A program made the position numbers and the translations under genes. The notes beneath the pieces were generated by a model. That model worked only from the letters and a program-made list of their open reading frames with translations, searched no databases and was not told the origin of the DNA. Source: an uncultured Prevotellaceae bacterium (GTDB lineage Bacteria; Bacteroidota; Bacteroidia; Bacteroidales; Bacteroidaceae). From it: 63,221 nucleotides of DNA. Numbering within the stretch: the first letter of the stretch is position 1; every line of letters starts with the position of its first letter. Where the stretch lies: contig CACWNV010000019.1 of assembly GCA_902762325.1 (NCBI GenBank), forward strand, positions 1 through 63,221. The letters run 5' to 3'. Below, one piece after another: positions 25,008-34,361 of this stretch.

Positions 25008-26771
25008 TTATTTGTTCTGTTTAGCCCAAGTATCTTTCAGGCCAACAGTCTTATTAAACACCAGTTTGTCTCCTGTAGAATCAGGATCCATCATGAAATA
25101 GCCGATACGCTGGAACTGGAGGTAATCACCTGGTTTCATCGTTGCGGCGAACGGCTCCACATAGCAGTCGGGATAGACTTTCAATGAATCGGGATTGATA
25201 ATCTGCTTCATCGCCGTCACGGCATCGCAATTTTGCGTCTCGCGAATCTGCGCCATCTCATCACGCGGGTTCTCCACCTTCCACAAACGATCGTACAGGC
25301 GCACTTCAGCCTTCACGGCATCATGACAACTTACCCAATGCAATGTCTTACCCTTAATCTTGCGATTAGAACCAGGCATTCCACTACGTGATTCCGGGTC
25401 GTAGGTGCAATAGATAGTGGTCACCTTGCCATTCTCGTCTTTCTCACATGCATTCTCCTCATTACATTTAATAATGTATGCATTCTTCAAGCGCACTTCC
25501 TTGCCTGGTGCCAGACGCATGAACTTCTTTTCGGCTACTTCCATGAAGTCGTCACGCTCAATCCAAATCTCACGACTGAAATCCATCGTATGGGTTCCAT
25601 CGGCCTCGTTCTCCGGGTTATTGATAGCGGTAACCTGCTCTACTTGTCCTTCGGGATAGTTGGTGATAACCACCTTTACGGGGTCGATAACGGCACTCAC
25701 GCGAATGGAACGGCTGTTCAGGTCATCGCGAACCACACTCTCCAAGAGAGCAATGTCGTTGAGACCGTCTATCTTGGTATAGCCAATCCTGTCGATAAAC
25801 TTCACGATGCTCTCAGGACTATAACCACGACGGCGGAATCCGCATAAAGTCGGCATACGGGGATCGTCCCATCCACTCACCATCTTCTCGTTGACCAAAG
25901 CCAATAGGTTGCGCTTTGACATCAAGGTGTAAGAGAGATTCAACTTATTGAACTCCGTCTGACGAGGACGGTTGTCCTCAATATTCTCGGTCTCGCCCTT
26001 GTATTCCTTCATCCATGTAACGAACAGGTCATACAAAGGACGGTGCTCAACAAACTCCAGCGTACAGAGCGAGTGGGTAACTCCTTCCAAGTAATCGCTC
26101 TGTCCATGAGCGAAGTCGTACATAGGATAAGCATTCCACTTGTTTCCCGTACGAATATGCGGGATATTCAACACGCGGTAAATCAGCGGGTCACGGAACA
26201 ACATGTTAGGATGTGCCATGTCAATCTTAGCACGTAAGACAAGTGTTCCTGGAGTGGCTTCACCACTGTTCATAAACTCAAACAAGCGCAGGTTCTCTTC
26301 AATGGGTCTGTCGCGGAAAGGACTGTTCGTGCCAGGACTGGTAGTAGTACCTTTCTGTTGTGCTATCTGCTCAGAACTCTGTTCGTCCACGTATGCACGA
26401 CCTTGTTTGATGAGCCAAACAGCAAAGTCCCATAACTCCTGGAAGTAGTCGCTGGCATAATAAACATTCGCCCATTTGTAACCGAGCCATTTGATATCGT
26501 GTTCAATACTCTCAATGTATTCAGTATCTTCCTTTATGGGGTTTGTGTCGTCGAATCGCAAGTTGCAGATGCCTCCGTGACGTTCAGCCACTCCGAAATC
26601 CATGGCGATTGCCTTGGCGTGACCGATATGAAGATATCCGTTTGGCTCTGGCGGGAAACGAGTCTGGATACGACCTCCATTCTTCCCTTCGGCAAGATCT
26701 TGCACGACCATTTGCTCTACAAAACTCAAACTTTTCTTCTCTTCGTTTGCTTTTATTTCTTTAATATCCAT
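25008..26771 (-). CDS. glnS: Glutaminyl-tRNA synthetase
   Basis: The 587-residue class I synthetase carries the HIGH-type motif in PPEPNGYLHIGHAKA near residue 45 and a KMSKS-type loop in SYTLMSKRNLL. It also has the GlnRS anticodon-binding beta-barrels in the C-terminal part (CTYDPESRSGMPG, KGKTLHWVSCHDA). It charges tRNA-Gln directly, so the indirect GatCAB route is not needed for Gln. It is the first gene of an operon with a TPR protein and dedA, and has a -7 element at 26804-26811. Confidence 0.97.
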   Translation of the reverse strand: MDIKEIKANEEKKSLSFVEQMVVQDLAEGKNGGRIQTRFPPEPNGYLHIGHAKAIAMDFGVAERHGGICNLRFDDTNPIKEDTEYIESIEHDIKWLGYKWANVYYASDYFQELWDFAVWLIKQGRAYVDEQSSEQIAQQKGTTTSPGTNSPFRDRPIEENLRLFEFMNSGEATPGTLVLRAKIDMAHPNMLFRDPLIYRVLNIPHIRTGNKWNAYPMYDFAHGQSDYLEGVTHSLCTLEFVEHRPLYDLFVTWMKEYKGETENIEDNRPRQTEFNKLNLSYTLMSKRNLLALVNEKMVSGWDDPRMPTLCGFRRRGYSPESIVKFIDRIGYTKIDGLNDIALLESVVRDDLNSRSIRVSAVIDPVKVVITNYPEGQVEQVTAINNPENEADGTHTMDFSREIWIERDDFMEVAEKKFMRLAPGKEVRLKNAYIIKCNEENACEKDENGKVTTIYCTYDPESRSGMPGSNRKIKGKTLHWVSCHDAVKAEVRLYDRLWKVENPRDEMAQIRETQNCDAVTAMKQIINPDSLKVYPDCYVEPFAATMKPGDYLQFQRIGYFMMDPDSTGDKLVFNKTVGLKDTWAKQNK

Positions 26772-26803
26772 AGTAATTTACCCCTTGTTTTATTTGTTAA
26801 GTG

Positions 26804-26811
26804 CAAAGGTA
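26804..26811 (-). promoter_or_regulatory. -7 element of the glnS operon
   Basis: The minus strand reads TACCTTTG about 33 bases before the glnS ATG. Confidence 0.7.
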
Positions 26812-26919
26812 ATGATTTTTACTGAATGCGTTTGCGTACACAGAACAAAAATTTCCACAAATGTCCGAAAACATGTTCTTTAACATAAAATTTTATTTGT
26901 TTGTGAAATAAAAAGTCCT

Positions 26920-26927
26920 TATCTTTG
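26920..26927 (+). promoter_or_regulatory. Promoter of a small RNA candidate
   Basis: TATCTTTG matches the -7 element. TTTG at 26896-26899 lies 20 bases upstream, the expected -33 spacing. No coding sequence follows before a terminator at 26986. Confidence 0.65.
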
Positions 26928-26932
26928 CATCG

Positions 26933-27018
26933 TTATCCTGAATACAATCTTTTTACCTTAAAAAAGCTAATACCTATTGAGATTGATGCTTCCCTCTGTG
27001 AAGAGGGGAGCATTTTTT
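26933..27018 (+). ncRNA. Candidate ~85-nt small RNA between glnS and mltG
   Basis: A full -33/-7 promoter is followed after about 55 nt by a 12-bp terminator hairpin (ATGCTTCCCTCT/AGAGGGGAGCAT, 26986-27013) and a run of six T. No ORF fits. The 3' end overlaps the stop codon of mltG on the other strand, so it may pair with the end of the mltG mRNA or act elsewhere. The 5' part has an unstructured A/T-rich stretch. Confidence 0.6.
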
Positions 27019-28051
27019 AATGGATTCCTCTTTGATTCAGGGCTGCCGCATACCTCGATGCGTTCCTCAGATGCTCCTGTAAAGTCCTGGCAAAATTATG
27101 TGTCCCGCTGAAATCTTCCTTAGCGCACATGTACAAATAGTCATGATGGGCATAATTCAACACGGCATCGATACCTGCCACGGAAGGAATACGGATCGGT
27201 CCCGGTGGAAGTCCGGCATACCGATAAGTATTATAAGGATTGTCAACTTGCAGATGATAATTATAAATGCGGCGAAGACCAAACTGCTTCAACGCAAATT
27301 TCACGGTCGGATCTGCTTGTAGCAACATACCATGAGACAAGTCGTTTCCTCCAAACTTCAGACGATTGTAATACATACCGGCAATCATTGGTTTCTCACC
27401 ATTGTTCGCAGTCTCCTCATCTACGATACTGGCAAGGGTAATCACCTGATTAGGAGTCAGTCCCATATTCTTTGCCTTGTTCTTACGGTCCTGATTCCAG
27501 AAGCGGTCGCTCTCACTCTTCATCCTATCCAGGAACTTTTCCACACCGATATTCCAATACATATCATACGTATTGGGAATGAACATACAGGCAATGGTGG
27601 TCGTGTCGTAACCATACTTCTCACAAACTGCCGGGTCGGAAAGTGCTTTCATCAGGCTTGCACTGTCCATCATCAGTTTGCTACCTATCTCCTTGCTCAG
27701 TCTGTCCAAAGTGCGAACCGAAGGAACTGTCAGATTCAACGGGGTCTGGATACCATTCTTCAGATTGCGGAAAACGGTATAAGTACTCTCATCAGGGGAA
27801 ATGGCATAGCGCCCGGTATGAATGTTCTCAGAGAAACTACTATGACGAACAACCGTGTTAAAGCCAAACATTGAATGCCTGGATGCCAATGGTGCCAACT
27901 TTGAACAAATCGAGTCTATATTATCATCCTGATCAACATACACATATTCTATCTTATCCTTTACAGAAAAGGAAGTGAAAAGGTAATAATAGACTAAACC
28001 AAAAACTAACAGCAGACAGATTGCCGCCGGTATTAAATACTTTCTGTTCAT
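27017..28051 (-). CDS. mltG: Endolytic murein transglycosylase MltG (YceG-like)
   Basis: The 344-residue protein has one N-terminal membrane anchor (IPAAICLLLVFGLVYYYLF) and a periplasmic YceG domain. The signatures TLASIVDEETANNGEKPMIA, with the catalytic Glu, and LLQADPTVKFAL are present. MltG cuts nascent glycan strands and sets their length. It lies 30 bases after the MltF-type gene, so two lytic transglycosylases share an operon. Confidence 0.93.
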   Translation of the reverse strand: MNRKYLIPAAICLLLVFGLVYYYLFTSFSVKDKIEYVYVDQDDNIDSICSKLAPLASRHSMFGFNTVVRHSSFSENIHTGRYAISPDESTYTVFRNLKNGIQTPLNLTVPSVRTLDRLSKEIGSKLMMDSASLMKALSDPAVCEKYGYDTTTIACMFIPNTYDMYWNIGVEKFLDRMKSESDRFWNQDRKNKAKNMGLTPNQVITLASIVDEETANNGEKPMIAGMYYNRLKFGGNDLSHGMLLQADPTVKFALKQFGLRRIYNYHLQVDNPYNTYRYAGLPPGPIRIPSVAGIDAVLNYAHHDYLYMCAKEDFSGTHNFARTLQEHLRNASRYAAALNQRGIH

Positions 28052-28081
28052 GATATTATGACTTGAGTTTATAATACTTTA

Positions 28082-29242
28082 TCACACACGATACTTGTTT
28101 TTGTGTCCGCTCTTCCGACGTGCAGGGGCCGAACCTTTACCACGCTCTTTGGCTACTCCACGATACTGTGCCCATCTGCTATGGATTCTTGAAACATAAT
28201 CGGCAGTTTCTGAACCGCGCATATAACCATACTTCACAACAGAGTCATTGAAGAACTCCGGGGTGGCAAGTTTACGGACATATTCTGATACATCGTTCCA
28301 TCTGCGAGGATCACCGCCGAATTTCTCTGTCAGCGACATCGCATCACGAACATGCCACATGCCTCCATTGTAAGCAGCAAGGACGAACTTACGACGTTCC
28401 GCTGAATTACGGATATCCCTGAAATGATAATCCAGTTGCCGGATGTACTTTGCCGCGGCGGCAATATTTGACTCCGGATCCCATATCTTGTCTTCGGGCA
28501 AGCCCAGCTCATGGGCAGTGGAAGGCATAATCTGCATCAGTCCACAGGCACCGGCAAATGACCGGGCATGCGGGTCGAAAGTCGACTCCTGATAACACTG
28601 GGCTGCAAGCAGGCGCCAGTCACAACGGGCAATAGAGGCATACTCCTGGAAAAAGTGGTCATAATGAGAAAGAACACCCTGTGACTTGTTCAGAACAGGA
28701 GAATAAACGTGACGTATGACGTTTCTCGAAGTAAGCAGGACACTCTCTTCCTCCTTCATCTTTTCTGCCATATCTGGCTTATACCAACGATTCAGCGTAT
28801 CTGCTAACTCACGATTCCCTTTCTGAACGGCCCACGAAGAAGCACAATACTGGATATCCTTTATGTTTTTAGGAAGCGGATAGGCAATGACATCTCCTTC
28901 CCCCTTCTTCAGTCGTCTCACCATGTCGGCAATATCCTTGCATACTTCTACCCTAAGAGAAACACCGATTGCCTGTGCAAACTTTTCACAAAGCAGATAC
29001 TGGGTTCCCATCTTATATCCACGATAATCATAATAGGTAGTAGGTCCGCTCACGGTCAGCATAATTAACTCACCATTGTTCTGGATGTCACTAAGTTTAA
29101 AAGTGTCCTCCACAGCAATGGAATCTTTCTTAACGCTTTTCTTTACCGGAGTTCCCCAAGGCGTAGTCTGGGGTTTCTTTTTTTCCACACAGCTTGACAA
29201 CGAAATAAACGCTGCCAAAAAAACAATGAATTTTAAACGCAT
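28082..29242 (-). CDS. mltF: MltF-like lytic transglycosylase lipoprotein
   Basis: The 386-residue lipoprotein (lipobox SLSSCVE) has an N-terminal half resembling a family-3 solute-binding domain (about residues 55-170). The C-terminal half is an SLT lysozyme-like domain (about 195-330). It contains QESTFDPHARSFAGACGLMQ with the catalytic Glu, and LAAYNGGMWHV. This arrangement is that of MltF, which binds peptidoglycan fragments and cleaves glycan strands with 1,6-anhydro ends. A basic tail (ARRKSGHKNKYRV) ends the protein. It is the first gene of the mltF-mltG operon, divergent from hisG. Confidence 0.9.
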   Translation of the reverse strand: MRLKFIVFLAAFISLSSCVEKKKPQTTPWGTPVKKSVKKDSIAVEDTFKLSDIQNNGELIMLTVSGPTTYYDYRGYKMGTQYLLCEKFAQAIGVSLRVEVCKDIADMVRRLKKGEGDVIAYPLPKNIKDIQYCASSWAVQKGNRELADTLNRWYKPDMAEKMKEEESVLLTSRNVIRHVYSPVLNKSQGVLSHYDHFFQEYASIARCDWRLLAAQCYQESTFDPHARSFAGACGLMQIMPSTAHELGLPEDKIWDPESNIAAAAKYIRQLDYHFRDIRNSAERRKFVLAAYNGGMWHVRDAMSLTEKFGGDPRRWNDVSEYVRKLATPEFFNDSVVKYGYMRGSETADYVSRIHSRWAQYRGVAKERGKGSAPARRKSGHKNKYRV

Positions 29243-29260
29243 ATATTTTTATATCGAGCA

Positions 29261-29268
29261 CAAAAATA
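29261..29268 (-). promoter_or_regulatory. -7 element of mltF-mltG
   Basis: The minus strand reads TATTTTTG about 20 bases before the mltF ATG, divergent from the hisG promoter. Confidence 0.6.
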
Positions 29269-29300
29269 CAACATTTCTTGCAAATTAGCATGGAATTCTG

Positions 29301-29308
29301 TAAATTTG
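29301..29308 (+). promoter_or_regulatory. -7 element of the hisGDC operon
   Basis: TAAATTTG lies 29 bases before the hisG ATG. The resulting leader of about 22 nt is too short for a histidine attenuator peptide. Confidence 0.7.
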
Positions 29309-29336
29309 CATCGGTTTTTTAAGAAAATTAGAACTT

Positions 29337-30188
29337 ATGTTGCGCATAGCTGTACAATCCAAGGGTCGTCTTTATGATGACACAATGAATCTGCTCGCTG
29401 AAGCAGATATAAAAATCAGTTCTTCAAAACGTACACTTTTAGTACAATCAACCAACTTTCCGCTTGAAGTTCTTTACCTGCGCGACGATGATATTCCTCA
29501 AAGTGTTGCCTCAGGTGTAGCCGATATAGGTATTGTGGGAGAGAACGAGTTTATTGAGAAAGGTGAAGATGCCCAGATACTCTCCCATCTCGGATTTAGC
29601 AAATGCAGATTGTCATTGGCCATTCCGAAAGAGTACAAGTACACAGGTCTTCAATGGTTCAGTGGAAAGAAGATTGCCACTTCATATCCCAACATCCTTC
29701 GGAAGTTCATGAACAGCAACGGTATTCGTACCGAAATTCATGAAATAACCGGCAGCGTTGAAATCAGTCCGGGCATCGGTCTTGCCGATGGTATTTTCGA
29801 CATTGTCAGTTCAGGTTCCACACTTGTCAGCAACAACTTGCGTGAAGTGGAAGTTGTGATGAAGAGTGAGGCTCTGCTGATTGCCAACTGGCATTTAGAT
29901 GAAGAGAAGCACCAGATTCTGAATGAGATGCTCTTCCGCATCGAAGCAGTCCAACAGGCAGAAGACAAGAAATACGTAAGAATGAATATTCCGCGCAACA
30001 AGCTTGACGATATCATCAATGTGCTGCCCGGTCTGAAGAGCCCCACGGTCATTCCCCTTGCAGACAATGAATGGTGCTCTGTTCACACTGTCCTCGACCA
30101 GAAACGCTTCTGGGAGATTATCGGTAAACTAAAAGAAATGGGCGCACAGGGAATACTGGTGACACCCATTGAAAAAATGATTCTTTGA
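29337..30188 (+). CDS. hisG: ATP phosphoribosyltransferase, long form
   Basis: The 283-residue enzyme makes phosphoribosyl-ATP, the first step of histidine synthesis. It has the catalytic domain opening LRIAVQSKGRLYDDTMNLL, the PRPP-binding motif DIVSSGSTLVSNNLREV, and the extra C-terminal ACT-like domain (about residues 215-283) that gives feedback inhibition in long-form HisG. HisZ is therefore not needed. It is the first gene of hisG-hisD-hisC on the plus strand. Confidence 0.97.
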   Translation: MLRIAVQSKGRLYDDTMNLLAEADIKISSSKRTLLVQSTNFPLEVLYLRDDDIPQSVASGVADIGIVGENEFIEKGEDAQILSHLGFSKCRLSLAIPKEYKYTGLQWFSGKKIATSYPNILRKFMNSNGIRTEIHEITGSVEISPGIGLADGIFDIVSSGSTLVSNNLREVEVVMKSEALLIANWHLDEEKHQILNEMLFRIEAVQQAEDKKYVRMNIPRNKLDDIINVLPGLKSPTVIPLADNEWCSVHTVLDQKRFWEIIGKLKEMGAQGILVTPIEKMIL

Positions 30189-30202
30189 CAGATAAGTATC
30201 CT

Positions 30203-31498
30203 ATGAAAATACTTAGATACCCGATTCCGGCAGAATGGCCTGACATTGTCAAACGTCCACATTTAGACACGTCACTTCTGAATAAAAGTGTTGAAACCAT
30301 TCTTAATGACGTTCGTCAGAATGGTGACAAGGCTGTATTACAGTATGAGGAGCGGTTCGATCATTCTGTACTATCGTCACTTGCTGTTTCTGAAAAAGAG
30401 ATGGAAGAGGCGAATTCGCTGGTTTCCCCGCAATTGAAGCAAGCCCTGATACTGGCACATGAGAATATAGCAAAGTTTCATTCTGCCCAGAAGTTCAATG
30501 GGGTAAAGATAGAGACTTGTGATGGTGTTACATGCTGGCAGGAGAGTCGGCCTATCCAGAAAGTCGGCCTCTATATTCCTGGCGGTACTGCCCCGCTCTT
30601 TTCTACCGTTCTCATGCTTGCCACACCCGCCAAGATTGCCGGATGTGAAGAGATAGTTCTCTGCACGCCACCGAACAAAGAAGGAAAAGTACATCCTGCA
30701 ATTCTCGTTGCAGCCCAGATAGCAAATGTGAGCAAAGTCTTCAAGTGCGGAGGAGTTCAGGCAATAGGCGCGATGGCATACGGTACAGAAAGTGTTCCAA
30801 AGGTTTACAAGATATTTGGACCCGGCAACCAATATGTCATGGCGGCTAAGCAACAAGTCAGCTTGCATGACGTGGCAATAGACATGCCGGCTGGTCCCTC
30901 TGAAGTATGCGTGATTGCCGATGCCACCAGTAACCCTGCATTTGTAGCAGCCGACCTGCTCAGTCAGGCTGAACATGGTACAGACTCACAGGCTATTCTC
31001 ATTACTACTTCAGAAGACATTATTAAAAAGGTGTCAGAAGAAATCACTTCTCAACTTGCCCAGCTGCCTCGTAAAGAGATTGCAAGCCAATCACTGGAAA
31101 ACAGTAAAATGGTGTTAGTGAAAGATCTTGATGAGGCAATGGCTCTCAGCAACATCTATGCTCCCGAACATCTGATCTTAGCAACCGACAACTATGAGCA
31201 GCTGATTCAACAGGTCGTTAATGCCGGCAGCGTGTTCTTAGGAAAATATGCTTGTGAAAGTGCAGGCGACTATGCCAGTGGCACAAACCACACATTGCCA
31301 ACCCATGGATATGCACTTGCCTATAATGGAGTCAATCTTGACAGCTTCATCAGGAAGATTACTTTCCAGCATCTCAATGAGAGAGGCATTCAGTCTATAG
31401 GACCGGCAGTGGAGATAATGGCTGAGTATGAACAGTTAGATGCTCACAAACGGGCTATGAGCCTGCGTGTTGAGGCATTAGCTGAGAAAAACCATTAA
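30203..31498 (+). CDS. hisD: Histidinol dehydrogenase
   Basis: This is the zinc- and NAD-dependent enzyme for the last two steps of histidine synthesis. Signatures include VGLYIPGGTAPLFSTVLM, the IDMPAGPSEVCVIAD region, DLLSQAEHGTDSQAIL and NHTLPTHGYA. The ATG at 30203 (MKILRYPIPAEW) is preferred over an upstream TTG at 30185 that would overlap hisG by 4 bases. The product is 431 residues, a normal length. Confidence 0.97.
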   Translation: MKILRYPIPAEWPDIVKRPHLDTSLLNKSVETILNDVRQNGDKAVLQYEERFDHSVLSSLAVSEKEMEEANSLVSPQLKQALILAHENIAKFHSAQKFNGVKIETCDGVTCWQESRPIQKVGLYIPGGTAPLFSTVLMLATPAKIAGCEEIVLCTPPNKEGKVHPAILVAAQIANVSKVFKCGGVQAIGAMAYGTESVPKVYKIFGPGNQYVMAAKQQVSLHDVAIDMPAGPSEVCVIADATSNPAFVAADLLSQAEHGTDSQAILITTSEDIIKKVSEEITSQLAQLPRKEIASQSLENSKMVLVKDLDEAMALSNIYAPEHLILATDNYEQLIQQVVNAGSVFLGKYACESAGDYASGTNHTLPTHGYALAYNGVNLDSFIRKITFQHLNERGIQSIGPAVEIMAEYEQLDAHKRAMSLRVEALAEKNH

Positions 31499-31522
31499 GA
31501 TATGGAATAACCAACATTCAGA

Positions 31523-32557
31523 ATGAGAACATTAAAAGATTTAGTAAGACCCAATATCTGGCGATTAGCCCCATATAGTTCTGCAAGAAACGAATATAGC
31601 GGAAGTACGGCACGGATATTTCTCGATGCCAATGAGAATCCGTACAACAAGCCTTTCAACCGCTATCCCGACCCTTTGCAGAAAGATCTGAAACAGTCTA
31701 TTTCCAAAGTCAAGAACGTACCTGTTGAAAGTATCTTCCTCGGAAATGGAAGCGATGAGGCAATCGACTTAGTTTACAGATGTTTCTGTCGTCCGGAAAA
31801 AGACAATGTAGTGGCAATAGAGCCTACCTACGGGATGTACAAAGTATGTGCCGACATTAACAATGTGGAATATCGTCCTGTCCTTTTGGATGAGAAGTTT
31901 CAGGTCAAGGCAGAACAGCTTCTGAAAGCCTGCAACCACTTCACCAAGGTAATTTGGATATGCAGTCCTAACAATCCTACCGGCAACAACATCAACCATG
32001 ATGAAATAAAAAAGGTTTTGCAAAACTTCGACGGAATCGTTGTCATTGATGAAGCTTATATCGACTTCTCTTCGCAGCCTTCCTTCAGAAGTATGCTTAG
32101 TCAGTATCCCAAAATGATTGTCCTCAACACGCTCAGTAAAGCTTGGGGATGTGCAGCTTTACGGTTAGGCATGGCTTTTGCAGACAAAGAAATCATTAAT
32201 TTATTTAATAAGGTAAAGTATCCTTATAATATAAACCTCCTGACACAAGAAAAGGCGCTTGATGCACTTGCCGATCCTTTTGAAGTTGATAACTGGGTAA
32301 ACAGACTACTCTTAGAACGGGACCGACTCATCTCAGCATTCCGCCTACTGCCAATCTGTGAAGAGGTGTATCCGACTGAGGCAAACTTCTTCCTTGCCAG
32401 AATGAATAATGCACAAGAGATATATAATTATCTGGTCGAGAAGGGTATCATTGTACGTAACAGGAATAAGGTCAGTTTATGTCAGAACTGCCTGCGCATC
32501 ACGGTGGGCACTAAAAGTGAGAACAATGAACTCTTAGGTGCTTTGAGACAATACTAA
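31523..32557 (+). CDS. hisC: Histidinol-phosphate aminotransferase
   Basis: The 344-residue PLP enzyme of aminotransferase class I/II opens with [17 protein letters not shown]. It has the [16 protein letters not shown] substrate region, the SPNNPTGNN motif, the [10 protein letters not shown] strand and the PLP lysine in [16 protein letters not shown]. It converts imidazole-acetol phosphate to histidinol phosphate. It lies 24 bases after hisD. The usual next gene in this phylum, hisB, is not present. Confidence 0.96.
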   Translation: MRTLKDLVRPNIWRLAPYSSARNEYSGSTARIFLDANENPYNKPFNRYPDPLQKDLKQSISKVKNVPVESIFLGNGSDEAIDLVYRCFCRPEKDNVVAIEPTYGMYKVCADINNVEYRPVLLDEKFQVKAEQLLKACNHFTKVIWICSPNNPTGNNINHDEIKKVLQNFDGIVVIDEAYIDFSSQPSFRSMLSQYPKMIVLNTLSKAWGCAALRLGMAFADKEIINLFNKVKYPYNINLLTQEKALDALADPFEVDNWVNRLLLERDRLISAFRLLPICEEVYPTEANFFLARMNNAQEIYNYLVEKGIIVRNRNKVSLCQNCLRITVGTKSENNELLGALRQY

Positions 32558-32586
32558 TATCAATAACATAATAATCTATTAAGCCT

Positions 32587-34062
32587 ATGACTATTACAAT
32601 GATTGTCCAGCTACTGATTGTATTGCTGGCTCTGTGGGTTGGTTCAAGATTCGGTAGCCTTGCACTCGGTGCAATCTCCGGAATCGGATTAGCTATCTTG
32701 GTTTTCGGATTTGGACTTAAACCCGGAACTCCTCCTACTGACGTTATTTACATCATCATTGCAGCCGTAACATGTGCTGGTGTGCTACAGGCATCTGGAG
32801 GTATGGACTGGATGATACAGGTGGCCGAGCGGTTACTGCGTAAGCATCCAAACCGCATTACCTTCCTGGCTCCACTGACAACATTCTTCTTGACGGTTCT
32901 TGTTGGTACAGGACACGTGGTTTACACGCTGATGCCTATCATCTGTGACATTGCATTGAAAAAAGGCATCCGCCCAGAACGTCCGTGCGGTGTAGCTTCT
33001 ATTGCCTCTCAGGTGGGTATTACATGTTCCCCGATTGCCGCTGCCGTTGTAGCTTTCGCCTCCATATCTGCTGCTAACGGGTTCCATGTGAACAACCTGC
33101 AGATTATCATGATTACCATTCCTGCATGTGTCTGTGGTCTGATGGCTGCTGCTACCGCCTCCTACAAACGCGGACTTGATCTTGACAAAGACCCGAAATT
33201 CCAGGCTCTCTTGAAAGATCCCCAGCAGTATAACTACATCTATGGCAACTCTGCAACTACTCTTGACAAAAAGATTGAACAGGAAAGTAAGAATGCCGTG
33301 TTTATCTTCCTCGGAGCACTGGCCATCATCGTTGTCTTCTCTATCGTCCAGATGTTTGGGGGTAACATCTTACCCACATACGACACAATCCAAGCTGTTA
33401 AGGGAGGACCTGCAACAGTCACGCTGGCAGACGGTGTAACAGAGACGGCTAAACAAATTGCAAGCGCAGGTGTGGTACTTCCCGGCGTTACGGAAGTTGT
33501 TTCTAAGCCTCTTGCCATGAACCTTGTCATTCAGATTATCATGATCTCTGCTGCTGCATTCATGATTATCTTCTGTAAGGCAAAGCCGAAAAAAGCCGTT
33601 GGAGGAGCAGTATGGCAGAGTGGTATGGTAGCAGTCGTTGCCATTTATGGTATCGCTTGGTTGGCTGACACATACTTCAGCAGCTACATGAAAGAGATGC
33701 AGCTCATGCTGACCGACCTTGTTTCTGCTTATCCTTGGACCATCGCTATCGCCTTCTTCCTTGTATCTGTTCTTATCAACTCACAAGGAGCAGTCGTTGT
33801 AGCCATGCTTCCACTTGCATACACACTGAAAATCGAAGGATGGGTGCTCTTAGGTGTGCTGCCATCAGTATATGGATACTTCTTCATTCCTAACTATCCT
33901 TCAGATATTGCCACCGTGAACTTCGACCGATCGGGAACGACTGTGATTGGTAAGTATCTGCTGAACCACTCATTCATGATGCCTGGTCTCATCAGTGTCA
34001 TCGTAAGCACACTTGTTGCCTACGGCTTGTCTTATCTCTGCCATACTTCAGGCATATTCTAA
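32587..34062 (+). CDS. dcuB: Anaerobic C4-dicarboxylate transporter, DcuA/DcuB family
   Basis: The 491-residue inner-membrane carrier has about 10-12 hydrophobic segments and the Dcu signatures GGMDWMIQVAERLLRKHPNR, TVLVGTGHVVYTLMP and ASIASQVGITCSPIAAAVV. Dcu carriers exchange fumarate, malate or aspartate for succinate during fumarate respiration, which fits succinate-producing Bacteroidales. It lies 29 bases after hisC with no clear promoter between, so it may be cotranscribed with the his genes. DcuA and DcuB cannot be told apart here. Confidence 0.93.
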   Translation: MTITMIVQLLIVLLALWVGSRFGSLALGAISGIGLAILVFGFGLKPGTPPTDVIYIIIAAVTCAGVLQASGGMDWMIQVAERLLRKHPNRITFLAPLTTFFLTVLVGTGHVVYTLMPIICDIALKKGIRPERPCGVASIASQVGITCSPIAAAVVAFASISAANGFHVNNLQIIMITIPACVCGLMAAATASYKRGLDLDKDPKFQALLKDPQQYNYIYGNSATTLDKKIEQESKNAVFIFLGALAIIVVFSIVQMFGGNILPTYDTIQAVKGGPATVTLADGVTETAKQIASAGVVLPGVTEVVSKPLAMNLVIQIIMISAAAFMIIFCKAKPKKAVGGAVWQSGMVAVVAIYGIAWLADTYFSSYMKEMQLMLTDLVSAYPWTIAIAFFLVSVLINSQGAVVVAMLPLAYTLKIEGWVLLGVLPSVYGYFFIPNYPSDIATVNFDRSGTTVIGKYLLNHSFMMPGLISVIVSTLVAYGLSYLCHTSGIF

Positions 34063-34067
34063 TATTA

Positions 34068-34101
34068 CACCCCCTCTTCCCTTTTATTAGGAGGAGGGGG
34101 T
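34068..34101 (+). terminator. Terminator after the Dcu gene
   Basis: ACCCCCTCTTCC pairs with GGAGGAGGGGGT around a T-rich loop, just after the stop codon. Confidence 0.75.
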
Positions 34102-34145
34102 ATATACCCATTCAAATTTGATTCCTAAAATTGTTCCCGATGATT

Positions 34146-34208
34146 CATAAACACATTGTTTATGATGCCTAAACGTATCGTTTACGCTGGCTAAATGTAT
34201 CATTTACG
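34146..34208. repeat. Three tandem small hairpins with compensating base changes
   Basis: Units at 34146-34164 (CATAAAC-GTTTATG), 34167-34187 (TAAACG-CGTTTA) and 34189-34208 (TAAATG-CATTTA) have the same layout. Their stems vary as complementary pairs (AAACA/TGTTT, AAACG/CGTTT, AAATG/CATTT). They lie between the Dcu terminator and the shared hairpin at 34272. The function is unknown. Confidence 0.6.
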
Positions 34209-34271
34209 AGGCGAAAATACCATGTTTCAACGATGAAGGGAGAGAAAAGAAGTTTTTGAACTCTTCTATAT

Positions 34272-34303
34272 AAGGTCGGGTTCCTTGCCTGGAACCCGAC
34301 CTT
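34272..34303. terminator. Perfect hairpin between convergent dcuB and nadE
   Basis: AAGGTCGGGTTCC and GGAACCCGACCTT form a 13-bp stem with a 6-nt loop, 59 bases after the nadE stop. It can end transcription from either side. Confidence 0.8.
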
Positions 34304-34361
34304 AATGTATATTGCGCCCAAATAGTTTTAGCGGAAACCAATAAATCTGTTATTGTTGACG

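Noticed and set aside
30185-30202. TTG start of hisD overlapping hisG
   Set aside because: The ATG at 30203 gives the normal HisD N-terminus; the extra six codons have no family support.
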